NCBI RefSeq assembly: GCF_014596565.1
Contig: NZ_NOIN01000017.1
Span: 1-64,000, forward strand
DNA: 64,000 nucleotides
From: Pseudomonas sp. PSB18
Lineage (GTDB): Bacteria; Pseudomonadota; Gammaproteobacteria; Pseudomonadales; Pseudomonadaceae
Direction of reading: 5' to 3'
Positions 19,141-27,717 of the stretch are shown piece after piece; position 1 is the stretch's first letter; every line of letters begins with the position of its first letter. Below the pieces are notes generated by a model, which saw only the letters and a list, made by a program, of their open reading frames with translations, searched no databases and was not told the origin of the DNA. A program made the position numbers and the translations under genes.

Positions 19141-19235
19141 TGTGGCGAGGGAGCTTGCTCCCGCTGGGCTACGAAGTAGACCCATGAATGTTGAGAGTGC
19201 TGCGCACTCTAGCGGGAGCAAGCTCCCTCGCCACA
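19141..19235. repeat. GTGGCGAGG-family inverted repeat element
   Basis: TGTGGCGAGGGAGCTTGCTC at 19141 is matched by its inverse ending at 19235, about 95 bases apart, with inner CCCGCTGGGC-like sequence. It is a second repeat family, different from the GTGGGAGC REPs; related copies lie at 48139 and 52232. A partial extra arm follows (about 19240-19255). It splits the accessory operon between the exported protein and the second CXXCH gene. Confidence 0.82.
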
Positions 19236-19282
19236 ACAAGCTTCCTCGCCGCAAGTGAATCGACTCAAGACGAAGGATTGCC

Positions 19283-20575
19283 ATGAAAACGTTCATCCTG
19301 ATATTGCTGGGGCTCGCCAGTCTGTCGGCCCTGGCCTTGAATCAAACCCGCGACCAAAACAAACCGACACAGGCCAGCACCCTGAACTGTCAGCCCCCCA
19401 CCACCGCGCCTGCCGCCAACGCCAGCCAGGACCTGTTCGATCAGTACAGCTGGCAGATGTTCATCGCCATGAACTGGCCCGCCCAGAACGGGCAGCGCGG
19501 TGATCCCGACTGCAGCAAACAACCAGGGGACGCCGGCTACACCGTCTGGCAAACCTACAAGACCGTGGAGGAAATCTTCCTGCCGCAGGGGGCAAATCCG
19601 GGCCCCTGGAACACCCCGCAAAAAGCCAAGAGCCTGGGCATCATCAACATCGCCGCGCTGAAAAACAGCACCCAGGTGAACGCCGTCGACCAGGCCGTCG
19701 GTGGTTGGCTGATCGACCAGGCCGGCAACCCGACCTACTACGATATCTCGGCCAACGAAGACTCCTACGACTACATCGTCAACAACCAGTACTACAACGC
19801 CGATATCGTGTCCAAGGCCAACAACATCAGCTTTCCCAACGGCGTCATCGAGATCAAGTCGAGCTGGCGCATCCTGAGCACCAGCGACAATGCCAGCCGC
19901 TACCTGACCCAGCTCGCCCGTGTCGCCACGTTCGATGACCAGGGCAAGCGCACTGGCGTCACCGAGGCCTACCTGGGCCTGGTGGGCCTGCACATCATCA
20001 CCAAGGTGAACGGCTATCCGCAGTGGATCTGGTCGACCTTCGAGCAGATCGACAACGTACCGCCCAAGGCACTGGTGCATGGTCAGTGGGTCGACCAGCC
20101 GGCATCGGGCATGGCCTACTCCTACTTCAACGCCAACGCACCCGCCGCCAGCCTCAACCAGTCGCCCTGTGACTGGCAGACCCAAGGCGCGCACCTGGTC
20201 TGCGTGCCCAAGTCCGGCACCACGTTCCAGACCCCGAACCCATTGAACCGGGTCACGCCGATTGCCGAGGTCACCAACAAGGTGAACGCCGACTACCGCA
20301 GCAACCCGGACCTGCAGAAAAGCGTGTTGAAGTACTACCAGCTCATCACTACCCAACGCCCATTGATGCCGGACAACCCCAGTAATCCCCTGGGCCAACC
20401 GACCCCGTCGCTCTCGGCCAACGTGACCATGGAGAGCTACATCCAGCCCAACAGCAGTTGCATGAACTGCCACTCCATGGCGACGCCGGTCAAGAGCCCC
20501 TACAAGTCCGATTTCTCCTACCTGTTCAAATTCGCCAATTCGCCGGTCATCAAATCCATCAAGGACGAGGAATAA
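19283..20575 (+). CDS. Exported single-CXXCH (c-type haem candidate) protein, copy 2
   Basis: A 430-residue paralogue of the 14593 gene. The N-terminus MKTFILILLGLASLSALALN is a signal peptide or anchor. Shared blocks, in order, are EDSYDYIVNNQYYNADI, FPNGVIEIKSSWRIL, LVGLHIITKVNGYPQWIWST and the haem motif CMNCH at residues 393-397. It has about 50 more residues than copy 1, mainly before the haem motif. The ATG at 19283 follows GAAGGA. It is followed after three bases by its VioB-N-like partner, the same order as in the first pair. Function unknown. Confidence 0.75.
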   Translation: MKTFILILLGLASLSALALNQTRDQNKPTQASTLNCQPPTTAPAANASQDLFDQYSWQMFIAMNWPAQNGQRGDPDCSKQPGDAGYTVWQTYKTVEEIFLPQGANPGPWNTPQKAKSLGIINIAALKNSTQVNAVDQAVGGWLIDQAGNPTYYDISANEDSYDYIVNNQYYNADIVSKANNISFPNGVIEIKSSWRILSTSDNASRYLTQLARVATFDDQGKRTGVTEAYLGLVGLHIITKVNGYPQWIWSTFEQIDNVPPKALVHGQWVDQPASGMAYSYFNANAPAASLNQSPCDWQTQGAHLVCVPKSGTTFQTPNPLNRVTPIAEVTNKVNADYRSNPDLQKSVLKYYQLITTQRPLMPDNPSNPLGQPTPSLSANVTMESYIQPNSSCMNCHSMATPVKSPYKSDFSYLFKFANSPVIKSIKDEE

Positions 20576-20578
20576 ATC

Positions 20579-22390
20579 ATGAGCATCCTGAACGGACCTC
20601 GACTGAATTTCTGGGGCGGCATCCGCACCGACGTCAGCCTGCCGAACAACTCTCCCACCATTCCTTACAACGGCAACGCCAACTGGCCGCTCTTCGACCT
20701 GACCACCTCGACCCTGGCACCGGGCGCGCAGTCCTACACCGACGACCAGTTGAATGACATGATCAACGCCCCCAACGGCGACTACTACACCGCCGGCGGC
20801 TGGAATCACTACGGGCAGCACGTCGTCGACATGCAGAACGCCTTGATCAGTTCCCAGGGCATACCGGGCAGTGTCAGCACCACCGGCGACCTGGTGGGCC
20901 AGCCGGTCTACCTGCTTGGCTCAGTGGATCCGGTAACGGGCCAGGCGCCCGTCTCCGGCCCGATGATGGTGGACCTGGACCCCACCGGCACCACGACCAC
21001 ACAGATCTTCGTCGGTGGTCTGCAAATCGGCGGCAACAGCGACATCCAACTGTTGATTCACAGCAATACCGTGTGCAGCAGTTTTGACGTGGCCGGGCGT
21101 GTATTACTGCCGAAAACGATGGACTCACCGGGCTCGTTTCACGCCAGCGGCACGTTCCAACTGACCTTTCCCCTGAGCAGCATCGTCAGCTGGAACACGA
21201 ACAGCGCCGGCCTGCGCGCGATCATCCAGGCGCCGGGGGCAACGGGGATTGTCCTGCGTTTCGTCATGTTCGAAATGTGCCCGACGATGACCACCGAGCA
21301 ACTGGACGCCGACTACGCGGCCGGCCGATACACTCCCAACCCGAGCATCGGCCGGGTCATCGGCACGCTGGCCCCAGCCTTCGCCGACGAACCGCTGAGC
21401 TGCCAGCCGGGCCGGCAACTGGTCAACCAGAGCACGGGGAATGCCGGCTATGCCGACCTGGGCAGCGGCAACGGTTACCTGAGCATCGACATGGTGAACG
21501 TCATTCCGAAGGAAACCTTCCGCGCCGTCAGGGACGACATCACCAGCCCCATCGGCCCCAACGCCAATTACGGCCCCGTCACCATCAGTGCCGGCACCAC
21601 CACCCTGGCCACCCTGGACCCGACCAGCAGCCCGTTATTGAACTACTACGTGTACGGCGGCATCGTCGACCTACCCATGACCGCCAGCCAGATACAAGCG
21701 GTGCAGACCAGCGCCCTGGCGATCAACGCCCCCGGCACAGTCGCCGACACCACCTTGCAGGCCACTGAATCGACCTATCGTCTGTATGCCGACCAGCGCA
21801 ACGTCTACCTGGAGGACTACCCCAATGGCCTGTCGATTACCCTGCAGGTCCGGTACCTGGGCGGGCCGGTGCCCAGCGCCACGGAAATCGGCGTGAAGGC
21901 GTCGGCGACCGCGGCCTATGTTCTGCCAGAATACTGGGATTTCCTCGACTTCCCCGACTCGCTGACCGTCAACGCCGGCCAGCTTGCCGTCAGCTTCCCC
22001 GTCACCGTCAAGCAGGCCAGTGCCGCCCAGGCGGGTTTCGTCACGCTGACCTGCACCGTCAATGGCGTGGACAGCAGCGCCTACTTCAGCAACTTCCGCA
22101 AATACGCCCAGACCGATTTCGGCATCCCCAAGGGCACCACCATCACCTGGCCGCTGATGTATCCCAACGTCCTGCGTTTTCACTACCTGGCCTTCCCCGC
22201 CATGTCGCGCTACATCCCGTTGAACCAGCCCGACGCGATCATGGGCGCCAAGAATCCCATCCTGGCGCGGACATCGGACGCTTACAAAGGCACCACCTTG
22301 TTCATGCCCGTGGTGCGCTCGATGTCGCCCTGCCAACGGGCACTGCTGCGGGCCTATCTCACCGGTGAGCCGTGGCAACGGCCGCAGTGA
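20579..22390 (+). CDS. VioB/RebD N-terminal-half-like protein, copy 2
   Basis: A 603-residue protein without signal peptide, paralogous to the 15745 product. It begins MSILNGPRLNFWGGIRTD, shares a QPVYLLGSVDP region equivalent to PYQLLGSPLG in copy 1, a GRVIGTLAPAF segment, and the C-terminal YPNVLRFHYLAFPAMSRYIP block followed by LFMPVVRSMSPCQRALL. Like copy 1 it lacks the ferritin-like second half of VioB-type enzymes, and it is about 190 residues shorter in the middle. The ribosome site GAGG lies just before the start, overlapping the end of the CXXCH gene. The role is unknown; co-operation with copy 1 or with the haem proteins is inferred from pairing. Confidence 0.72.
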   Translation: MSILNGPRLNFWGGIRTDVSLPNNSPTIPYNGNANWPLFDLTTSTLAPGAQSYTDDQLNDMINAPNGDYYTAGGWNHYGQHVVDMQNALISSQGIPGSVSTTGDLVGQPVYLLGSVDPVTGQAPVSGPMMVDLDPTGTTTTQIFVGGLQIGGNSDIQLLIHSNTVCSSFDVAGRVLLPKTMDSPGSFHASGTFQLTFPLSSIVSWNTNSAGLRAIIQAPGATGIVLRFVMFEMCPTMTTEQLDADYAAGRYTPNPSIGRVIGTLAPAFADEPLSCQPGRQLVNQSTGNAGYADLGSGNGYLSIDMVNVIPKETFRAVRDDITSPIGPNANYGPVTISAGTTTLATLDPTSSPLLNYYVYGGIVDLPMTASQIQAVQTSALAINAPGTVADTTLQATESTYRLYADQRNVYLEDYPNGLSITLQVRYLGGPVPSATEIGVKASATAAYVLPEYWDFLDFPDSLTVNAGQLAVSFPVTVKQASAAQAGFVTLTCTVNGVDSSAYFSNFRKYAQTDFGIPKGTTITWPLMYPNVLRFHYLAFPAMSRYIPLNQPDAIMGAKNPILARTSDAYKGTTLFMPVVRSMSPCQRALLRAYLTGEPWQRPQ

Positions 22391-22422
22391 TCGCGTCCCC
22401 CTTCATGACGGAGAGCCGCTTC

Positions 22423-23472
22423 ATGTCTATCCATATTCCTGAGCAACCCAGCCAAAGCCTGCGCCCGGGCACCCTCATCGCCGAGGGCCTGCTGAACCCT
22501 CGTGGCGTCTGCGTGCGGGCCGATGGCAGCCTGTTGCTCGTCGAGGCCGGCTCCGGCCTGCCGGAACAGACCTTCAGCGGGCGCATCAGTCGCCTGCGAC
22601 CCGATCCTAATCGACCCGGCGCCTACCTGCCCCGTGAAACGCTGGCGGACGGGTTTCGCGCCATGAACATGCAGGCTCGCATGCTGCGTGATGAAATCAT
22701 GGGGCTGTCGGACGTGGCCTGCGGAGATGGGCGTTATCTGGTGAGTCAGACCGATTACGTCGAGGGCTCCAAACTGCTGGACCTGCAATTCACACCACCC
22801 GAGCCGGTGTTTCGCAGCCGCGGCAATCTCAATGCCCTGTGCTACCACCCTTCTCGCCGCAGTTGGCTGGCGGTCAAGCCTGATACCAATCAGTTGGTGG
22901 AGTTCGTCGCCGGCCAGGACGAACGGGTGCTGGTCCAGTTACCCGAGCTGGACCAGGGCCAGGAAGCCGTCCCCGTGACGTTGGTGTACGAACCGGCGAC
23001 GGACGCTGTGCTGATCAGCCTGTTCTCCGGCGAACGACAAGGCGACCCCGGACGCAAGGGCATCGACTTCATCGACAAGGCGGGTCAGGTGATCCGGATC
23101 CATCCCGGCAGCGGGCAGATCGAACGGCTGATCGATGGCCTGCAATTGCCCACTGGCCTGGCCCTGTGCCCGGCCGGAAACGTGCTGGTGCTGGAACTCT
23201 GCGACCGCCTGCAACAACCCCTGCTGCCGGACTGGAACGGCGAGCCGTTGCATGGTGGCTTCACCCGGTTCACTGGTCGATTGCTGAGCTGCAACCTGCA
23301 GACCGCCCAGGTCACCGTGCTCGCCCAAGGCCTGGATACCCCATCCAACCTGTGTGTGGTGGAGGGTGCGGTGCTGGTGAGCGAAGGCATGGGCCTGACC
23401 GGACGGCGACTGCCCACACCCGACGGCCATGTCGTCCCACTCAGCGGCAGGCTTCGGCGGGTACCGCTTTAA
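22423..23472 (+). CDS. SMP-30/gluconolactonase-like beta-propeller protein
   Basis: A 349-residue protein with repeated propeller blades, for example GLLNPRGVCVRADGSLLLVE (about residues 22-41), LIDGLQLPTGLALCPAGNVL (about 225) and LAQGLDTPSNLCVVEGAVLV (about 290). The pattern fits the SMP-30/strictosidine-synthase-like six-bladed propellers, which hydrolyse lactones or bind small molecules. No signal peptide. The ATG at 22423 has GGAG nine bases upstream and was preferred to the ATG at 22405 and GTG at 22372. It is the last gene of the block that starts with ebo, 32 bases after the second VioB-like gene. Confidence 0.7.
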   Translation: MSIHIPEQPSQSLRPGTLIAEGLLNPRGVCVRADGSLLLVEAGSGLPEQTFSGRISRLRPDPNRPGAYLPRETLADGFRAMNMQARMLRDEIMGLSDVACGDGRYLVSQTDYVEGSKLLDLQFTPPEPVFRSRGNLNALCYHPSRRSWLAVKPDTNQLVEFVAGQDERVLVQLPELDQGQEAVPVTLVYEPATDAVLISLFSGERQGDPGRKGIDFIDKAGQVIRIHPGSGQIERLIDGLQLPTGLALCPAGNVLVLELCDRLQQPLLPDWNGEPLHGGFTRFTGRLLSCNLQTAQVTVLAQGLDTPSNLCVVEGAVLVSEGMGLTGRRLPTPDGHVVPLSGRLRRVPL

Positions 23473-23486
23473 CGGCTCGGGAACGT

Positions 23487-23576
23487 TGTGGGAGCGAGCC
23501 TGTTCGCGATGACGGCGACACAGCCGACATTCCCGCAAGCTGACCCACCGCTATCGCGAGCAGGCTCGCTCCCACA
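23487..23576. repeat. REPIN (inverted REP pair)
   Basis: TGTGGGAGCGAGCCTGTTCG starts at 23487; its inverse ends at 23576. It directly follows the propeller gene and closes the accessory operon. The rest of the gap to 23828 holds a degenerate REP-like stretch near 23620-23650 and nothing else I recognise. Confidence 0.88.
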
Positions 23577-23828
23577 TTGGATTCGCGGTATACGCAGCAT
23601 CTGCATACACCGCCCAACCCGGTGGGAGCCGGGCTTGGCCGCTCTCACAGAGGGATTTGTGGTGAGTAGAGGCCTCTGTTAGCGCTTCAGCTAACAAGCG
23701 CTAACACCGAATAACTGGTGATCGCCCCCGCAAGGCATCACGCTTGGGTCTCAGCACTGAACAGAGGCAGCAGGTCCATTCAACTGTTGCTCATGAGCAG
23801 TGAGCCAATGACTCAAGAGGGTTCGATC

Positions 23829-24206
23829 ATGACCGAAGGCTGCCGCGATAGCTGGCTGTGCAGAACCGACCGTCTGGGGAACGATGAACTGTGCGCCTTG
23901 ATGGCCAAGGTCGACAGACACGGCCCTCAAGCTTTACAACAGCTCCTGGCGAAAGTGAAGCCGCTGCTCAAGGCGTTCTACGAAGGCCAGGTACAAGCCG
24001 GGCGTGCCAGGCGCGAAGAAGTCGAAGGTCTGATCCAGGAGGCCTTCATGGTGCTCCAGCAACGACGGGCTGATTATGACCCCAGCGTTCCGTTTCGCGC
24101 GTGGCTGATCGCGATTGCACGGGACACCTTGCTCTATCACTGGCACAACCAAGGCAACGACGCCAGCGTTGCAGCCCCCCTCAACGCAGTCCTGAGAGCG
24201 GTCTGA
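23829..24206 (+). CDS. Sigma-70 region-2-only protein (truncated ECF-like sigma factor)
   Basis: A 125-residue protein. Residues about 45-105 (EEVEGLIQEAFMVLQQRRAD, then FRAWLIAIARDTLLYHWH) match region 2 of ECF sigma factors, including the segment that contacts core polymerase and the -10 element. The chain ends about 20 residues later, with no linker or region 4, so it cannot recognise a -35 element as a normal ECF does. The ATG at 23829 has AAGAGGG eight bases upstream; ATG 23793 and GTG 23718 are weaker. It precedes an Ohr gene by 39 bases. It may be a degenerate sigma factor, an anti-sigma decoy or an authentic one-domain sigma. Confidence 0.65.
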   Translation: MTEGCRDSWLCRTDRLGNDELCALMAKVDRHGPQALQQLLAKVKPLLKAFYEGQVQAGRARREEVEGLIQEAFMVLQQRRADYDPSVPFRAWLIAIARDTLLYHWHNQGNDASVAAPLNAVLRAV

Positions 24207-24245
24207 CCCGCGCCTCAACGCCGTCCTCCTGATCGGGAAATGCCG

Positions 24246-24662
24246 ATGATCAATATCGAAAAAGTGCTTTACACCAGCCATACGTACACAACAGGCGGTC
24301 GAGAGGGCGTTGGGCGCAGTGACGATGGCCGACTGGATCTGCTGTTGTCTCCCCCAGGCGCGCCTGGGACCGGCACCAACCCCGAACAACTGTTTGCAGT
24401 CTGCTGGTCAGCCTGCTTCCTGGGCTCCTTGCGTCACGCCTGCAACGCTCGCAAGATCCACTTTCCGGCCCGCGCGGCCGTTAACGCGCAAGTTGATCTG
24501 GTCCATGGCGAACAAGGGTTTTTCCTGCAAGCCCGGCTGGCCGTTTCGCTGCCAGACATCGAGCCGGATACCGCCCAGGAGCTTGTCGAGGCCGCCCACC
24601 AGAACTGCCCGTACTCCAAAGCCACCCGCAAGAACATCGACGTCTGCCTCACCATCGTCTGA
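24246..24662 (+). CDS. Ohr/OsmC-family organic hydroperoxide reductase, copy 1
   Basis: A 138-residue OsmC-fold protein of the Ohr subfamily. Ohr enzymes reduce organic and lipid hydroperoxides with a lipoyl-protein reductant. Both catalytic cysteines are present, in AVCWSACFLGS (about residue 60) and HQNCPYSKAT (about residue 124), and the N-terminal LYTSHTYTTGGREG is typical. The ATG at 24246 is seven bases after GGGA; an ATG six bases earlier is possible. A second Ohr gene lies at 33141. It follows the sigma-like gene and may share its transcript. Confidence 0.85.
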   Translation: MINIEKVLYTSHTYTTGGREGVGRSDDGRLDLLLSPPGAPGTGTNPEQLFAVCWSACFLGSLRHACNARKIHFPARAAVNAQVDLVHGEQGFFLQARLAVSLPDIEPDTAQELVEAAHQNCPYSKATRKNIDVCLTIV

Positions 24663-24807
24663 TTCCTTTCAGCGGACGCCCAGCCCTGTCACGCCCGGTT
24701 GACGGGACGCCCGTACTTGAACGTTTAATCAAAACACCTATCATGCAGACTCGCCTGTAGGGACAGTCGTACAGCGAAACACCATCTTATTTCTAGAGAG
24801 CCTTCTT

Positions 24808-27717
24808 GTGGAGTCAGCCCCGGACGACCTGCACGAATCGTTGACCCTGCAACTCGCCTTCGGTCCTTTTTGCGTGACGCCGGGCAAGCGATTGCTCACG
24901 AAAAGCGGCTCCCCTGTGGAAATCGGCGGGCGAGCGCTGGACCTGCTTATCGCGTTGCTCGAACGTCCCGGACGGGTACTGTCCAAGCGCGAATTGATCA
25001 AACGGGTCTGGCCCGACATCGTCGTCGCGGAAGGCAGCCTTCGTTTTCACATGACAGGACTACGTCGAATCCTCGGGGATGGAGAAGACGGGGCGCGCTA
25101 TATCTCCACCCAGGTGGGTGTCGGCTACGCCTTTGTTGCGCCCATCGAACGGCTCCAGTCCGGCGACTCGACCAGCTCCCCTGTCCCATCCGCCCAGGCC
25201 GCCGGCAAACGATTCATCAGCACAGTAGGCAACTTACCGGCCCGCGCCAGGCTGATTGGCCGGGACAACGATGTGCAAAGGGTCATCGACCGCCTGCAAG
25301 AACCCAAGCTGCTCACCATCGTGGGGCCCGGCGGAGTCGGCAAGACCAGCCTAGCCGTAGAGGTGGGACACAGGCTCGCTGCCGACAGCGATGAGCCGGT
25401 ACGTTTTGTCGATCTCGCTCAAGTCGAGGACGCCGCGCTGGTGCCCTCTTCGCTCGCCGGTTCCCTGGGCATTCCGGTGCAGGCTGACGATCCGCTGTTT
25501 GTGCTGCTCGCGCACCTTCGAACCCGCAGGCTGGTGCTGATCATCGACAACTGCGAACACCTCATCGATGCCGTTTCGGCCGTTGTCGAACAGATCAGGG
25601 CAACGGCGCCCGGCGTAAGCCTGTTGGCCACCAGCCGCGAACCGCTGCGCACCCTGGGCGAACACGTGCATTGGCTCAACCCCTTGGACTTTCCGGGCGA
25701 GACACAGGCGCTGAGCGTCGATGAGCTGTTGGGATTCGCGGCAGTGAAGTTGTTTGTCGAACGCGCCTCTTCAGGCAATCCTTCGCTGTTCCTGGAAGCC
25801 GGCAACGCACAGATGATTGTCGACATGTGCAGACGCCTCGAAGGCATGGCCTTGCCCATCGAGCTGGCCGCCGTGCGTGTAGCCAGGCACGGGGTGCACG
25901 CCACACATGCCTTGCTGGGCGAGCGCTTTTCCCTGGGCTGGTCTGGACGGAGAACGGCGCTGCCGCGTCATCAGACGCTGCGCGCCATGCTCGATTGGAG
26001 CTACGCCCTCCTCTCCGAGCAAGAACAACAGGTGTTCGATCGCCTCGCGATTTTCGTCGGACCGTTTTCCCTGGAGGCGGCCTCGCAGATTCTCGCCGAC
26101 ACGCAGATCGATTCCCTCACTGCGGTCACGACGCTGGATGAACTGGCCTCCAAGGGCCTGGTCAGCGTTGATCACAGTGACGCGATGGCAACCTATCGCC
26201 TGCTGGAAATGACCCGCGCCTATGCACGCGAAAAGCTCGTGTCCCGAGGTGATACTGAAGTGCATGCGCTGTCGTTCAGGCACGCGGCCTATTTCATGGA
26301 TCTGCTCGGCCGTCTCGGCAGCACACCCGATGAAGTCTTCGAGCAGTCCTCTCGACTCGCCAGCCAGCTGGGCAATATCAGGAATGCGCTGGAATGGAGC
26401 TTTGGCCCACAGGGCGACCCGGGGCTGGCATTGCCGCTGGCCGCCGCGAGTGCACCGTTGTTCTTGCATTTTTCGTTGATGGTCGAGTGTCGGACCTGGT
26501 GCTCCCGGGCCACCGAACTGCTTGAGTTGGGTTACTTCGGAACACCGACCGAAATGGAGTTGCAGGCCGCCCTGGGCCTGGTGTTGATGTTCACCCGGGG
26601 TAACAGCGAGGCCGCACGGAAAGCCCTGCTCAGGGCCTTGGACATTGCCGAGGGGCTGGGCGATCACGAATCCAGGCTGAGGCTGCTCGGGCGCCTGCAA
26701 ATCTTCTCGGAGCGCATTGGCGACTTCCCGTCGTCGCTGGCCTGGGCCGAACAAGCCGTCGAAGTGGGCAACCTCATCGGCACACCCGAGGCCATCGCCG
26801 TGGCTGCCTCGCTGGCCGGTATTTCCCATCACCTGCTCGGCAACCAGACGCTGGCGCGGCGGGAGCTGGAAAAGTCCTTGCGCAACAGCCTGCCGTCAGA
26901 ACGCAGCAGTACGGTTCATTATGGCTTTGATCATCGCAACCGCACCGGGCTGGCCCTGGCGCGGACACTGTGGTTGATGGGCTTTCCCGATCAGGCCAGG
27001 CGCTGGGCCGAGCAGGTCGAAGCGGAGGCCGCCGCATTGGACCACCCGGTGACCTATTGCATCGCATGGGTCTGGACGCTTTGCATCCATATCTGGACAG
27101 GCGATCTGGAGAAGGCCGCCACAGGTCTTGAGACTTTCAGGAAGACCGCCGAGGCCAATGCACTGGCCCCCTATGTAGCGGCGGCAATGGGCGTGCAAGG
27201 GGCTATCGCGATACGTGCCGGGCAACCCGGCAACGCGGTTGCCTTGCTGGAGGAAAGCCTGGCGCGGCTGCGTGGCATGCGTTACGAATTGCTGACCACT
27301 TCGTTCGAAACGTCCCTGGTCGAAGGTCTGATCCTGAACGGTCAGTACGAGAAGGCCTCGATGCAGGTCGAAGCCACCATCCGCCACTGCCGCCATAGCG
27401 GCGACGCCTATGCCCTGCCGGAACTGCTTCGGATCAAGGCCGCTATCCTCAAGACACTGGCCCCAAGCAATCCCGTTGCGGTCGAAGACACGCTCAATGA
27501 ATCGATTGCCCTGAGCCAGCAGCAAGGCGCCTTGTCGTGGGAACTGCGGTCCTCGATGGATCTGGCCACCCTGTGGCTGGAGCAGGCTCGGGTCAATGAG
27601 GCCAGGGAGTTGCTGAGGTCGTGCAGCGAGCAGATGTCCGAAGGACATGACACCCTGGACCTACGCCAGCTGCAAACCTTGTGGCAAAGGACGCTGGCGC
27701 CACCGGGGCTCAGCTGA
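24808..27717 (+). CDS. Winged-helix / NTPase / TPR transcriptional regulator
   Basis: A 969-residue regulator. Residues about 15-110 are an OmpR/PhoB-type winged helix (GRALDLLIALLERPGRVLSK, ending RYISTQVGVGYAF). Residues about 145-450 form a STAND-like ATPase with a Walker A VGPGGVGKTS near 172 and LVLIIDNCEHL near 245. The rest is helical repeat (TPR-like). There is no phosphoacceptor domain, so it probably senses a ligand or partner through the ATPase/TPR part. The start is the GTG at 24808, seven bases after AGAGAG; no early ATG exists. The last eight bases overlap the convergent response-regulator gene. Targets are unknown; the adjacent Ohr, MFS and PAS-kinase genes are candidates. Confidence 0.8.
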   Translation: MESAPDDLHESLTLQLAFGPFCVTPGKRLLTKSGSPVEIGGRALDLLIALLERPGRVLSKRELIKRVWPDIVVAEGSLRFHMTGLRRILGDGEDGARYISTQVGVGYAFVAPIERLQSGDSTSSPVPSAQAAGKRFISTVGNLPARARLIGRDNDVQRVIDRLQEPKLLTIVGPGGVGKTSLAVEVGHRLAADSDEPVRFVDLAQVEDAALVPSSLAGSLGIPVQADDPLFVLLAHLRTRRLVLIIDNCEHLIDAVSAVVEQIRATAPGVSLLATSREPLRTLGEHVHWLNPLDFPGETQALSVDELLGFAAVKLFVERASSGNPSLFLEAGNAQMIVDMCRRLEGMALPIELAAVRVARHGVHATHALLGERFSLGWSGRRTALPRHQTLRAMLDWSYALLSEQEQQVFDRLAIFVGPFSLEAASQILADTQIDSLTAVTTLDELASKGLVSVDHSDAMATYRLLEMTRAYAREKLVSRGDTEVHALSFRHAAYFMDLLGRLGSTPDEVFEQSSRLASQLGNIRNALEWSFGPQGDPGLALPLAAASAPLFLHFSLMVECRTWCSRATELLELGYFGTPTEMELQAALGLVLMFTRGNSEAARKALLRALDIAEGLGDHESRLRLLGRLQIFSERIGDFPSSLAWAEQAVEVGNLIGTPEAIAVAASLAGISHHLLGNQTLARRELEKSLRNSLPSERSSTVHYGFDHRNRTGLALARTLWLMGFPDQARRWAEQVEAEAAALDHPVTYCIAWVWTLCIHIWTGDLEKAATGLETFRKTAEANALAPYVAAAMGVQGAIAIRAGQPGNAVALLEESLARLRGMRYELLTTSFETSLVEGLILNGQYEKASMQVEATIRHCRHSGDAYALPELLRIKAAILKTLAPSNPVAVEDTLNESIALSQQQGALSWELRSSMDLATLWLEQARVNEARELLRSCSEQMSEGHDTLDLRQLQTLWQRTLAPPGLS

